A DNA stretch of 64,000 bases from Oikopleura dioica. Lineage: Eukaryota > Chordata > Appendicularia > Copelata > Oikopleuridae. Under the pieces are notes generated by a model, which saw only the letters and a list, made by a program, of their open reading frames with translations, did not search any database and was not told the DNA's origin. Location of the stretch: assembly GCA_907165135.1 (NCBI GenBank), contig OU015570.1, forward strand, positions 2,569,525 to 2,633,524. The letters run 5' to 3'. Positions 48,403-59,586 of the stretch are shown piece by piece; the stretch's first letter is position 1, and each line of letters begins with the position of its first letter. The position numbers and the translations under genes are program-made.

Positions 48403-49199
48403 ATGATTCTTGATCATTATTCGTTTTTTTTTTCCAAATTTAATTGCATCAGTTTGCGCTTGATAAAATCTTTCCATAATGTCACGATAATTTCTATACT
48501 ACTGTCTTTGTTGTTTGTAAGTAACCCTTTACATACCTTTTATGTTGTTTTCGTTCGAGTTTTTGAAGGAGTCGTTTTCGCGTTGGGGCCTTCCTTCATT
48601 TTTTCCATCTTTTTTCGTCGTTGTTATGTCGTTATGATGAGATCGTTTCGTAGCACGTCGCAAGCTCAACTGTGTTGCGATTTCTCAGGCAGTTTGCGCT
48701 CAAAACGTTTCATCTTAGATCAATGTCGAATCTTTTCTGCTTGCTCATTCCTTTTTTCTTTCTGCCATTGAAATTACTTCAAGCTTTTTCTTTGGAAAAT
48801 CCCGTCTCCGAGCTGAAGTATAGGAATTGTTTTGGACACCGTAACCTTTTTCTGTCGATTAACGTTGCTAATTCTGTCGTGTTTACGTCAGTTGATTTGG
48901 GTTAATTTTCCTCGGCTTTCCCATCGAGATCGACATTGCTTTTTTCTTCCGCACCCAAGGTTGTTGATTCCGAACATCCAGTGTTCCAGTGTCCACCGCT
49001 TTTCGAATCAAAGTGTCATTTTCATCACTCAGAATTAGCAATTACCTGCGCAGGTTTTTGCCCTTGCGATTTCCGGGATTCTGTGCATCAAGCATTTACG
49101 TTGTTGATGGACTGTAAATCGCCCTTGAAAAGCCCAAGCAGAGTTGATGTTGATAATTACAGTCGACTGTATCGTTTCGACTTTTTCCATTATGTCTAA
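48403..49199 (+). CDS. Overlapping ORFs antisense to F' (mirror of 56326-57112)
   Basis: Three ORFs (48403-48771, 48672-48905, 48936-49199) recur, nearly unchanged, antisense to F. The first has a hydrophobic stretch (ILLSLLFVSNPL..YVVFVRVF); the third has several Cys (FQCPPLF, CAGFCPCDF). Conservation may merely reflect recent duplication. They may instead be pieces of one spliced antisense gene or decayed pol; I recognise no family. Confidence 0.3.
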
Positions 49200-49694
49200 A
49201 AGTTCCATTCGTTAACTTTACCGTTTAATTTGGTAAAATTTTAGTGTCAAAGGATAAAGATCCTCAGTATAGTACAAAAAAGGATGACTTCTTGGCGCAA
49301 GGCCCGGGCGACTTCTTTCTTCCTTAAGCATGCAGGACTCAGTTGATCAGACCAGGTCACGTTGAGCATGTGGCGGCTACTTAGGCTTCCAACTCACAAA
49401 AGTAGTCGTCAAGGCCGCTCGTGCCCGTTGCTTTGAAGGTTCACTCATTGCAGAAGCGTGATTTTAATCGCTTCTTGAAGAAGATTTGTCTCCTGATTCG
49501 AGATGATCCAAAGTGCCGAAATTTTTGATATTTTCCGTCAAAGCAGTCGCAAGCTACTGTTACCTATGCCGTCCAAATAAGGGTTTTTTTGACCGCTAAT
49601 CTGAGAGTTTCAAAGTCGAGTTGTTCAGCGGCTTCGACCACCCTTGTCATTTCCATTTTTTCCAAGGGCATGCAGTTGTCGAGAAGAATCGAGT

Positions 49695-50002
49695 TGTTAT
49701 GGTCCATAACTTATGATTACAAAAACGAAAGTCGAGTCTCGAGCCAAGCTCACAGAATCCGAAGCTGAGGGGCGAGCGCGAGCACCAACTGCGAAGCGCG
49801 AGCTCATCACTCAACTCGGAACTGCAGCTCAGAAATAAAGTCGAACTTGAAGTGAGACTTGTGAGCGAGCGCTCCTATAAAAATGCCTGACTATGCCCAT
49901 TTTCCCTCATTCTGGCCTTGCCCCAGAATCACAAATAAACACCGAATTACCGTCAATACAATAGTAGTATGCTTACTTAGCAGGAAGTAAGCTTAGTATG
50001 TA
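49695..50002 (+). repeat. Element F 5' LTR, last about 34 bp missing
   Basis: About 305 bp match the 3' LTR (TATA-like CTCCTATAAAAATG at about 49876; CAAATAAACACC). Match stops at TAGTATGTA (about 50002); the terminal ATTACAACA and any primer-binding site are not seen, replaced by minisatellite-bearing sequence. Confidence 0.75.
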
Positions 50003-50356
50003 AATTTCGTTAACGGGTCGCAAGCTCTTTTTGCTGGAGAAAGGCCTACCTCCAGGGCTGTGTGTAAGGATCGGGAGCTCGCTCTTAGAGGGGCTATCCG
50101 GTAGACACGCCTTTAGGAGAGGTCTTTGGGTCGGGATAAGGGCGATTGCTAGGTTTTAAAGCTATTTCTTTGCCGAGGCCCCGGCGGAGCCCTGCGCAAA
50201 TTTGGCCGAAAAGGCATAGTTAAAACTTAAATTAAGGCGGGACCCGACGGAGTCCTGCCCAATTATTGCCAAAAGGCGTATTTAAACTTGATTTTTGGCC
50301 GAGGCCCCGGCGGAGCCCTGCGCGAATTCTGCCAGAAAGGCAAATTTGAAACTTAA

Positions 50357-51041
50357 GGGTATGGTACGCGCACAGGGTCAAGTCTCAGAATCGGGTTTTG
50401 ACCACTTTTTCTGAATCTCCATGAAATTCTGACCAAAAAACTCCTGATGAGTATTATCTCTATCTCAACCCATTTTCCCACAAATTGCAATTGAAAGTGG
50501 CAAAAATTAGTGCATTTTGGCTAAAAGGCTGAAATTATAAAATTTTTACAATTTTTGATCGTTATGATAGGGTGTCATATAATACCTTTTTGGAAAGCTC
50601 ACGTTCAGGACATTTATTTGCGATAAAAACGGGCGCTTTTGGGCTATGCCCCCAAGGCAATTCACGAAGCTAAAAGAACGAAAAATAGGTACCTTCGTAC
50701 TTTAAAATTTTTTACATAAAAATTTTTGACCAATTGAAAAAAGCTCGTGTAAAAATCAAGATTAGGGTCTAAACTTTACTATAAAAAAGGATTGGGTGGG
50801 TTTCCTTTGGTAACTTCAGCGGAGATCTCTGAATATAGGCTTATTTCGCGATTTTTGACCGAGACGACAACTTTGAGCCATCCGAGCATGACTTTTTGTT
50901 TGAATTTCGAGAAAAGCTTGTGTAAATCAGAAGATCTAAGTAATAAAGAAGATCTTTATTTTGAGCTATTGTACGCCTTCCCAGTATTGATAGGGCCGGA
51001 GGAGATCGTCTCTGCTTTGGGCCTCTGCGCGTACCATACCC
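50357..51041. mobile_element. TTAA-target DNA transposon (685 bp), non-autonomous
   Basis: Inverted ends GGGTATGGTACGCGCA and TGCGCGTACCATACCC are flanked by TTAA (50353-50356; 51042-51045). It splits one unit of the GC-rich minisatellite. TTAA targeting suggests a piggyBac relative, but the end starts GGG rather than CCC. ORF 50792-51100 shows no transposase motif. Confidence 0.75.
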
Positions 51042-51280
51042 TTAAATTAAGGCGGACCCTGACGGAGTCCTGCCCGATTTTTAGCCAAGAGGCGTATTGA
51101 AAATGATTTTTGGCTGCGGCCCCGGCGGAGCCCTGCCAATTTTTGCCAATAAGGCCCATTTAAACTTGACTTTCGGCCGGGCCCCGGCGGAGCCCTGCAG
51201 AATTTTGCCGAGAAGGCCCAATATATATAGAATTTCGGCCAGGCCCCGGCGGAGCCCTGCCAATTTTTTGCAAATAAGTA

Positions 51281-51835
51281 GGGGGTGCACAGTGGGAAAA
51301 TGTCAAAAAACTAACTATCTTTTTTTGATATTTTAAAGTCTTGAATGACTTTATAATAACCCAACAATCAATCCTTTTCATTATCATCTTTTCAAAAATG
51401 CTCATTTTCACCCGTAAAATCACGTGACAAGGGTCAGAAAAGGGGTTTTTAGCGAATTTCTCCCGAGATATTAAAGGTTATAAAATAATTTTGATTGCAT
51501 CTAAGAGTGTAAAAAAAGAGCTTTAATTTGACCCCAAAATTGTATCCGGCACTTTCCGGCAAAAAATTCTAGAGCCGATTCTTTGTCAAAAACCTTCATT
51601 TTTCGGCCGAGTCGGGTGTTCGAATCCCGACAATAACATTTTTTTTTCGCACCCGTTTTTACCCATTAAATGATTGAACCTGATGATGTGATCAAGCATG
51701 ACTCATAATTTTTGTCCTCCGGAGGACTTTTTACTGGAAAACTGATGGTGGAAGACCAAAAAATTTTTTCCCAATTTTTTATTCGCTATATATACCCTTA
51801 CTTCAATCATGTGATCTGCGATTGGTGAGAACTTG
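51281..51835. repeat. Insertion beginning GGGGGTGCACAGTGG in the minisatellite
   Basis: Starts TAGGGGGTGCACAGTGGG, as near 16562; ATAAG on both sides could be the target duplication. It contains the CACTTTCCGGCAAAAA repeat shared with 28420-28530 and GTTCGAATCCCGAC. No coding content. Family not identified. Confidence 0.5.
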
Positions 51836-52498
51836 TGATAAGGCCCATTTAAACTTGATTTTCGGCTGGGCCCCGGCGGAGCCCTGCAGAATTTTTGCCA
51901 AGAAGGCCCAATGGAATTTGATTCCTGGCTTGGCCCCGGCGGAGCCATGTAGAATTTTTGCCAAAGAGGGACATCATAACTTGATTTTCGGCCAGGCCCC
52001 GGCGGAGCCCTGCAGAATTTTGCAAAGGAGGCCAACCAAAACTTTATTTTTGAGAAGGCCCCGGCGGAGCCATGCAGAATTTTAGCCAAGACGGCCCATT
52101 TGAACTCGTTTTCCGGCTGGGCCCCGAAGGAGCTCTGTAGGATTTTCGCCGAAGAGGCTCATTTAATCTTAATTTTTGAACTGGCTCTGGCGGAACCCTT
52201 GATTTTTTGCCAAATTTGGGCCATCTCAAGTTATTCTGGCTGCGGCCTCCAGCGGAGCCCTCGATCTTTGCCAAAAGGGCCAACTAAAATATGTACAGTT
52301 TTTTATGGAATTTTTGGACATCAAATTTTTGGACATTTTTGCAATTTTAAGGGGTTTCTTGGGACACCTTTCAAAAGTGCCTGTATCAAGTTTTTGGACA
52401 TTTTCTGCGCCAAAATTTTATATTTCTCCTTTTTTGCCAGATGTGGCGTTTTTTCTTATCGAAAATCTTACATTTTCTTTGAAAATAATGAGATTTAA

Positions 52499-53417
52499 CC
52501 TTAGCCCGCCAAAAGTGGATTTTCTGGGGTACCCGCCAAGAACACCATATACAGTTTTTTATGGAATTTTTGGACATCAAATTTTTGGACATTTTTGCTA
52601 TTTTATGGGGTTTTCTTGGGACACTTTTCAAAAGTGCCCGTATCAAATTTTTGGACATTTTCTGCGCCGTATTTTTAAATTTTCTGTTATTTTTGCCAGA
52701 TATGAAGTTTTTTCATATTAAAATCTTACTTTTTCTTTGAGAAAGATAAGATTGAAGGTTGATCTCGTACCCCTAAAACATTTTTTGTCTTTAGAAGAAG
52801 GATTAAACAAAGAATGATGGAGATTTTCTCAAAAAATTTTTTAAGCGATTTGGATGGGAGATTTTTTGGCCGCGTGTACCAAATTTATGGACATTTTCGC
52901 GAAAATCTTGGGACAAAAAATGTCCAAAAATTCCATAATTAACTGTATGGTGCATCCTCTATGAAAGCTCTGCACCATATTTGGTTTATCATGATTTTAT
53001 TTAAAATCTTTGCTGAAAAATACTTTTTTGTTCAATAATAGTGTTCCAATCATGATACCAAAGTTCATTTAATCAAAAATTCTCTCAGAGAAGATCATTC
53101 TTTGAGGATCAGAGAAGCTGACTAGGGTAAACTTTCGGTAAAATCGCTGGGAAAAAGCTGGGGTACCCGCCAAAAACACCATATATGGTGCAGCAACAAT
53201 TGTAGCTCGACACCATATATGGTGTAGGGACTTTGCAAAAATAAGGGTCTACCGACGCTAAGGTCTATCAGAAAAAGGCCGAAAAGCCCATCATCGATAG
53301 ATAATCGATAAAGCCGTCTCAACGTTTCCTCAATTTTCAAAGAAACTTTCAACGTCAAGCCCAGTGAGCAAATAAGTGATCGGTTCTCGAATTGTGGTGT
53401 ACCTTGGCGGGCTAAGG
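52499..53417. mobile_element. TTAA-target DNA transposon (919 bp) containing a second mariner MITE
   Basis: Inverted ends CCTTAGCCCGCCAA and TTGGCGGGCTAAGG, flanked by TTAA (52495-52498; 53418-53421). Inside are the complete mariner-like MITE 52552-52945 and CACCATATATGGTG palindromes at about 53180 and 53210. No transposase. Confidence 0.75.
52552..52945. mobile_element. Mariner-like MITE (inner copy, 394 bp)
   Basis: CAGTTTTTTATGGAATTTTT..AAATTCCATAATTAACTG, TA on both sides, almost identical to 55435-55829. Confidence 0.8.
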
Positions 53418-54006
53418 TTAAGGTTGATCTCGTACCCCTAGAACATTTTTTGTCTTTAAAAGAAGGATGAGACAGAGGATGATGGAGATTTTCCTCAAAA
53501 AAAAATTTTTAAGCGATTTGGATGGGACATTTTTTTTGACAGCATGCATCAAATTTTTGTACATTTTTGCGAAAATCTTGGGACAAAAAATGTCCAAAAA
53601 TTTCATAATTAACTGTATTATCGCTCCCTCGGCGGCAAAACTCTGCTCAAAATTAACCAAAATTTCTTCTTAGAAAAATTTTGCCGTAATTAAAGGCACA
53701 GCCCTCGATTTTTGCCAAAAATAAAGATAGGTATAGAAATTGTTTACAAGAAAGCATCGATTCTTTGCTCAAAACGCATATAAGCTATTATTTTTCCGCC
53801 AGAATTTCTCGATTTCCTTCGTTAAAAATGTATTCTTTAGGTCTTAGCTTGGCATTCGGCTAAGCCTTTGATTCCCAGCCAAAAGTGCAATTCCTCCGTG
53901 AAAACCTCGGTGGAGCTCGATGATTAAAGAGTCCGCGGAGCTCTCGAAAAATCTCGACAATTGATCATATTTAGATACGATTGCAACACAATAAAGACCA
54001 GAAATA

Positions 54007-54615
54007 ATGAGTGTGGAACAAGGCAGCAACGTCACAAATAGAATTAAACAAATGTATCTCGAATTGATTCCCGACGCACTCACCGGCACACGATACCCGA
54101 TCGGCCATCAATCGGAAAGTGACGGAATGATCGGCTCAATCGTAGTGATGATTCAAAGAACGACTAACTCTTCAGCCCTGCCAAATTATTCACCAAGAAC
54201 AGCTCTGAGAAATCTTGAAAAGATCCTCGAAACCAGCCCTGCGCCAACTACGCTTGATGAGCTGCTAGAATGGCATTTCAAAATCGCTATTGAATTCCGC
54301 CGCATCCGGACGAACAACATTTCTCTTTACGTAGCCCAGAAGCAAACGACAAGGTTTATCATTAGAAAAATCAACAATGAACGGACCTGGTCTCTGCTGC
54401 TCAATTCAAACCTGGATAACTGTGAGCTTTGCCGTACAACTGACCATCGAATCCGCCAATTCGCATCTGAATACGAAGCGCAGCGAGAACAACGGCGGGT
54501 ACAACGAGCGTTCGCAATCAATGGCCAGCCACAAAGAAACCTCCCCTTCCCGACAAGATCAAATACGCGTAAAATTCCCCTTTTGGCAAAGATTCCTGAA
54601 AAACTGAGTCGCTGA
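54007..54615 (+). CDS. Element F Gag-like N-terminal ORF (202 aa)
   Basis: ATG 54007 (MSVEQGSN). Mixed helical protein with LRNLEKILETSPAPTTLDEL, CELCRTTDHRIRQF and a basic tail (REQRRVQRAFAING, TRSNTRKIP). It lies upstream of a capsid-like fragment in an LTR element, so an N-terminal Gag role is inferred; no family match by eye. Confidence 0.5.
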   Translation: MSVEQGSNVTNRIKQMYLELIPDALTGTRYPIGHQSESDGMIGSIVVMIQRTTNSSALPNYSPRTALRNLEKILETSPAPTTLDELLEWHFKIAIEFRRIRTNNISLYVAQKQTTRFIIRKINNERTWSLLLNSNLDNCELCRTTDHRIRQFASEYEAQREQRRVQRAFAINGQPQRNLPFPTRSNTRKIPLLAKIPEKLSR

Positions 54616-54923
54616 CGGGGATAGCTAAATTGATGCAATGTAAATTAACATTATATATTAAGCCTAACTACCTCATTAAGCTAAAAAGGCTTCAAAAGCA
54701 CCAGACAAATCAACGAAGATCTTTGTCTTCCAAAGAATGCAGCCATTGACCGCCACTGCTTTTACATAAATTCCAGGCTTGCAAAGATTATCAAAAAGGA
54801 AGAACAAAAGGCAATTTTAACTTTGAATCTATTAATTTAGACTGCGATACCCGAAAATTGATTCTCGTAACAACGAATCAAAATCTACCCAGACTGAACC
54901 CGATGTCGTGTTTACCCGCCCTT

Positions 54924-55433
54924 AGCCGGAAACCAACGGATCCAATTCAAAATGGACTCAAACTGACGCCCCTCCGTCTGAACAGCCATCTCCGAAAAAG
55001 GCGGAAACCAACGATGAAGCACGCGGCCCTGAACAAAACTTTCTCGTTAGTCAAGCAAAATTTGGAGCAATCATCTGGCAAGATGCCGAGAAAATCGACT
55101 TTTGGGAACACTATTGTCGGAATCACCTTTGCTTCAAAAATGCGCGCGAATCTGGTTTTACAACAAAGCAGCTCATCAGCCTACTCCTCCTTACACTAAG
55201 ACGGCAGGATGTTTTTGTCGACGAGTTGATTGGACAAGACGAGCGCAAGGACTTTGATACGTATTTGGAATCAATTGGGAGATTCCTGAATAACGCAAGA
55301 ACAACTGCATTTGGGGAGATACTGAAAATGAAACGAAAACCCCAGGAAACCTTGATACAATTATTCATACGAATATGTGAAATATGCCGTTACAAGGTTG
55401 GAAAAGACCCAAAATCACTGGCAACTTTGATAT
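54924..55433 (+). pseudogene. Element F capsid-like Gag fragment
   Basis: Open frame with no early ATG: WTQTDAPPSEQPSPKK, FGAIIWQDAEKIDFWEHY, TTKQLISLLLLTLRRQD, LKMKRKPQETLIQLFIRICE. The MKR-x-PxET-L-x-LFIR pattern resembles the C-terminal capsid of retro-element Gags. An in-frame TAG precedes it at about 54923. The fragment is cut at 55433 by a mariner MITE; the same coding sequence resumes at 55831 and is also present, uninterrupted by the MITE, in F' at 60807-60945. Confidence 0.65.
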
Positions 55434-55434
55434 A

Positions 55435-55829
55435 CAGTTTTTTATGGAATTTTTGGACATCAAATTTTTGGACATTTTTGCTATTTTATGGGGTTTTCTT
55501 GGGACACTTTTCAAAAGTGCCCGTATCAAATTTTTGGACATTTTCTGCGCCGTATTTTTAAATTTTCTGTTATTTTTGCCAGATATGAAGTTTTTTCATA
55601 TTAAAATCTTACTTTTTCTTTGAGAAAGATAAGATTGAAGGTTGATCTCGTACCCCTTAAACATTTTTTGTCTTTAGAAGAAGGATTAAACAAAGAATGA
55701 TGGAGATTTTTCTCAAAATTTCTTAAGCGATTTGGATGGGAGATTTTTTTTGGCCGCGTGTACCAAATTTATGTACATTTTCGCGAAAATCTTGGGACAA
55801 AAAATGTCCAAAAATTCCATAATTAACTG
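55435..55829. mobile_element. Mariner-like MITE (395 bp) with its empty site in F'
   Basis: TA-flanked (55433-55434; 55830-55831), inverted ends CAGTTTTTTATGG and ATAATTAACTG. F' preserves the uninterrupted target (reconstructed across the F insertion as TTTGATATACTCGATTC), confirming the TA duplication. Confidence 0.88.
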
Positions 55830-56325
55830 TACTCGATTCTTCTCGACAACTGCATGCCGTTGGAAAAAATGGAAATGACACGGGTGATCGAAGCCGCTGA
55901 ACAACTCGACTTTGAAACTCTCAGATGAGCGGTCAAAAAAACCCTTATTTGGACGGCATAGGTAACAGTAGCTTGCGACTGCTTTGACGGAAAATAACAA
56001 AAATTTCGGCACTTTGGATCATCTCGAATCAGGAGACAAATCTTCTTCAAGAAGCGATTAAAATCACGCTTCTGCAATGAGTGAACCTTCAAAGCAACGG
56101 GCACGAGCGGCCTTGACGACTACTTTTGTGAGTTGGAAGCCTAAGTAGCCGCAACATGCTCAACGTGACCTGGTCTGATCAACTGAGTCCTGCATGCTTA
56201 AGGAAGAAAGAAGTCGCCCGGGCCTTGCGCCAAGAAGTCATCCTTTTTTGTACTGAACTGAAGATCTTTATCCTTTGACACTAAAATTTTACCAAATTAC
56301 ACGGTTAAGTTAACGAATGAAACTT

Positions 56326-57112
56326 TTAGACATAATGGAAAAAGTCGAAACGATACAGCCGACTGGAATTATCAACATAAACTCTGCTTGGGCTTTTCGA
56401 GGGCGATTTACAGTCCATCAACAACGTAAATGCTTGATGCACAGAATCCCGGAAATCGCAAGGGCAAAAACCTGCGCAGGTAATTGCTAATTCTGAGTGA
56501 TGAAAATAACACTTTGATTCGAAAAGCGGTGGACACTGGAACACGGGATGTTCGGAATCAACAACCTTGGGTGCGGAAGAAAAAGCAATGTCGATCTCGA
56601 TGGGAAAGCCGAGGAAAATTAACCCAAATCAACTGACGTAAACACGACAGAATTAGCAACGTTAATCGACAGAAAAAGGTTACGGTGTCCAAAACAATTC
56701 CTATACTTCAGCTCGGAGACGGGATTTTCCAAAGAAAAAGCTTGAAGTAATTTCAATGGCAGAAAGAAAAAAGGAATGAGCAAGCAGAAAAGATTCGACA
56801 TTGATCTAAGATGAAACGTTTTGAGCGCAAACTGCCTGAGAAATCGCAACACAGTTGAGCTTGCGACGTGCTACGAAACGATCTCATCATAACGACATAA
56901 CAACGACGAAAAAAGATGGAAAAAATGAAGGAAGGCCCCAACGCGAAAACGACTCCTTCAAAAACTCGAACGAAAACAACATAAAAGGTATGTAAAGGGT
57001 TACTTACAAACAACAAAGACAGTAGTATAGAAATTATCGTGACATTATGGAAAGATTTTATCAAGCGCAAACTGATGCAATTAAATTTGGGATAAAAACG
57101 AATAATGATCAA
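56326..57112 (-). CDS. Overlapping ORFs antisense to F (mirror of 48403-49199)
   Basis: ORFs 57112-56753, 56852-56619 and 56544-56326 match the F' set. See that entry; identity and function unknown. Confidence 0.3.
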
Positions 57113-57489
57113 GAATCATGAAAAACTCAAAATCTAAGCTGAACTAACCTCTGAAAGTTTTGCGATGGAAAAATATTCTCGGCATTAGCCTTATTTTTAT
57201 GTTTTCGCTGGTAAACTGTAGACCGGTGACAGATGTACTAATCACCTTGCAGAGGGATTGGCAAAGAAAAAGATAACTTAGCCATACGCATGGATCATGC
57301 ATGTGGTCTCACGCTTAGTAAAGGCATTTAACATAATAGGGATTCCATACGGAGGGCAGTTGGTCTCCGTATACTGCCAGGGAGCCTGAGGCACCCCGTA
57401 AATGACGTTTGGCCATTTCACTACACGAAAGTGGGCCCATGGAGATTCACTTTGAAAAATCTCTGAACGTCTGTGGGAAGGAATAACCC

Positions 57490-59369
57490 CACCGATTTCT
57501 TTTCGCGTTAGAAATCAGTAAGTTAATAAACCACAAAGCGTGAGCAAATCAGCTCAAATTATAAGTTCAAACGGAAACTTAACTATTTTTAATTGAAATT
57601 TGATAGAACGAAAATCAAAGTCGGCGCTTGATAAAAACAAATATTTTGAAGAATCAAAGTATTCTGGGTGAAAAACTGACAGTTAAAAGTAAATGATCTC
57701 AAGGAAATATTTTCGACTTCAAGTCACATGAAAGACTTGACTTGGTTAAGAAGCTATTTTTCTTTTGGTCGTTTTCCGGGGACCGGAATCTGAACACGAC
57801 CGGAATATGTTATTTTTGAAAAGCGCAGCTTTTAACCAGCGCTTATGTCCTCTTACAGTTCTCTCGAGACTAAAAGCTAATAGATCGTGCCTTATAATTG
57901 TCCAAATTAGCAATGGTAAATAACTTTTGACCCACCCAAATCAAGCCAAGAAAAAGTTCGCATTAATGGTAACATAAATCTTAACTAGTGCCAAGTATTT
58001 CTGCTCATTCCAGGTTTTAGGGATTATCAAGCGATTCTATTTATTTAAAATGATACTCGTGAAGCTCACATGACCCGGAGAATTTTGATGCAACCATGCT
58101 TTTGAGTGCTTATCCCCTGCTGATATTCTAGAACCGAATCTTTGAAATGAGGATTCGAATTGAGATTCGTAGTTCAATGGAAAATTGTTGGGGGTATCCT
58201 TAAAGATAGAGGCTTACTTTTACTATGAGCGCAAAACCCTTTGGAACCTCAAAAATTTTGAACCTCAAAATTATGGAGTAAAGTTGGCCATTTTAGAGTC
58301 GTCCCTTTTAGTTTGAATAAAACTAAAGGTTAGAGTTAGATCATTTGTAATCTTTAATTCGTGAAAATTAAATTTTTCGGAAAATGCCAAATCCGGAAAA
58401 TCTAAATGGAATGTAAACCCTTAAGTTTTACTAAGTCCAAAAATGCGCTTAAATAGAATTGCTCCCGACTTACTTTTAATGTTTTCAAAAATTCGTTTTC
58501 CATCTTATTCTTTCTTTGCTTTTCTTCTTTAAACCTCTTGTTTTGAAAAAATCATTTTCCCGGCCTTTCTTTTTGACCGATTTTTCAAAATGAGAAATTC
58601 TGAAATTCAGAAACTCGGTTGAAGCGCTCAAGCAGAAACCATAAAAATAAAGAGGTCAAGGCGGAAAAGGAGAAGTTCAAAATATTACGGCCAATTAAAT
58701 AATTTGGAGCGAACAGTAGTGAAGAACACCACCGTAACGCTCGAATATTGATGAAAGTCATGTTCAATAATTAAAATTTTTGCGTTAAGGATCCCCGACC
58801 CGCTTTTGATTCAAACGACTCCCACAGATCATTTGATTTAATAAAAAAATAGCCTTTATACAGATTTCTCCAAAATTTTGGTCCGTACGAGACTACGTCA
58901 CCCAAAAACTCAAGAAAGCCCCTCGAATTTAGGAAATAACAAAGTATTTTCAACAATCAGAATAAGCCCCTTTCAAAATCGATAGCCGTACCCATAAGAT
59001 AAATATTCATTTAAATAGTTCTTTTAGTCATTCCCTTTTTCTTCCTCTTTGAAAAAAACTATCCCCATTGGAGAGCCAAAACCTCCATTTCTCCAATTGA
59101 AACGATTCAAAGTAGAAAATATTAAGCTGACGTCTGTCTTTATCAAAAATCTCATGGAAATCAGCAAGTATGGACAAAAGAATCATGGACTCTCATGAAA
59201 GACTGATTCATAAAAAACATGAGTCCGATTACAGAAAAACTGAGCCATTAAGGATTCCACTTATCATTCTGTAGTTTAACACTGATTAACTGTTAATACA
59301 ATTCAATGGGCTCAAAAAAGCGATATCATGATCGATGAGCTTTTAAAAAAAGGGATATTCTCAAATACC
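57490..59369 (+). other. Element F region without recognised genes
   Basis: To about 58020 it mirrors F' 40507-40775 and 47693-48050. From 58020 to 59345 there is no F' counterpart. Short minus-strand ORFs (58585-58767, 58771-58956) have no recognisable domain. No RT or integrase motifs. Confidence 0.5.
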
Positions 59370-59586
59370 GTTTCAACATCAATTCCAGCATCTAAAAACG
59401 GATTCCGAAAAACGCAAGTTCTTTACGGAAAGTGAACTTCATTTTTACTGTTACAGTTCTTTTTAATACAGTTCTTGCTAAAAGCTCTTCTTTTGAAGAA
59501 ACATAGCTAAAACGATGAAATTTTTAGCTGTTCAAGACATTCATTATTGTTAGCTGACAGAAACAATTCGAACTCTGATTCAGATC
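59370..59586 (+). promoter_or_regulatory. Conserved region upstream of the RING ORF
   Basis: AACATCAATTCCAGCATCTA.. to TTTTAGCTG is conserved with the region upstream of the F' RING ORF (39624-39836). The F' copy has TATAAATAAAG where F has a changed sequence. Could be a subgenomic promoter or splice-acceptor region for the ORF. Confidence 0.4.

Larger units (their letters stand above)
39174..49694 (-). mobile_element. Element F' (older minus copy of the RING-carrying LTR family), left portion
   Basis: Outside its nested insertions this segment is the reverse complement of 55832-60030 (part of F): RING ORF, upstream region, antisense ORFs and gag tail. It continues after F at 60803-60945 (GAGTATATCAAAGTTGCC), where the gag portion resumes. 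Nested in it are FB2, element E and, at its right edge, F itself. Its own LTRs are not found; the left end is cut at 39174. Confidence 0.8.
50165..52290. repeat. GC-rich about 62-bp minisatellite, interrupted twice
   Basis: Unit core GGCCCCGGCGGAGCCCTGC with spacer AATTTTGCCAAGAAGGCCCA recurs at about 50179, 50241, 50301, then 51048, 51117, 51180, 51243, then 51870, 51935, 51997, 52060, 52122, 52185, 52248. Interrupted by the TTAA element (50357-51041) and by an insertion at about 51281-51830. ORFs on either strand here (51703-52089, 51822-52085, 51081-51290) come from the repeat. Confidence 0.88.
52296..53615. mobile_element. Mariner-like MITE (outer copy), split by a TTAA element
   Basis: Left end CAGTTTTTTATGG (52296) and right end ATAATTAACTG (53615), flanked by TA. 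Subtracting the 919-bp TTAA element and its duplicated TTAA leaves about 397 bp, the same size as the copy at 55435. Confidence 0.75.

Noticed and set aside
51703-52089. 128-aa Pro-rich ORF (minus) and its plus-strand partner
   Set aside because: Both strands are open because of the GC-rich tandem repeat; reading is a by-product.
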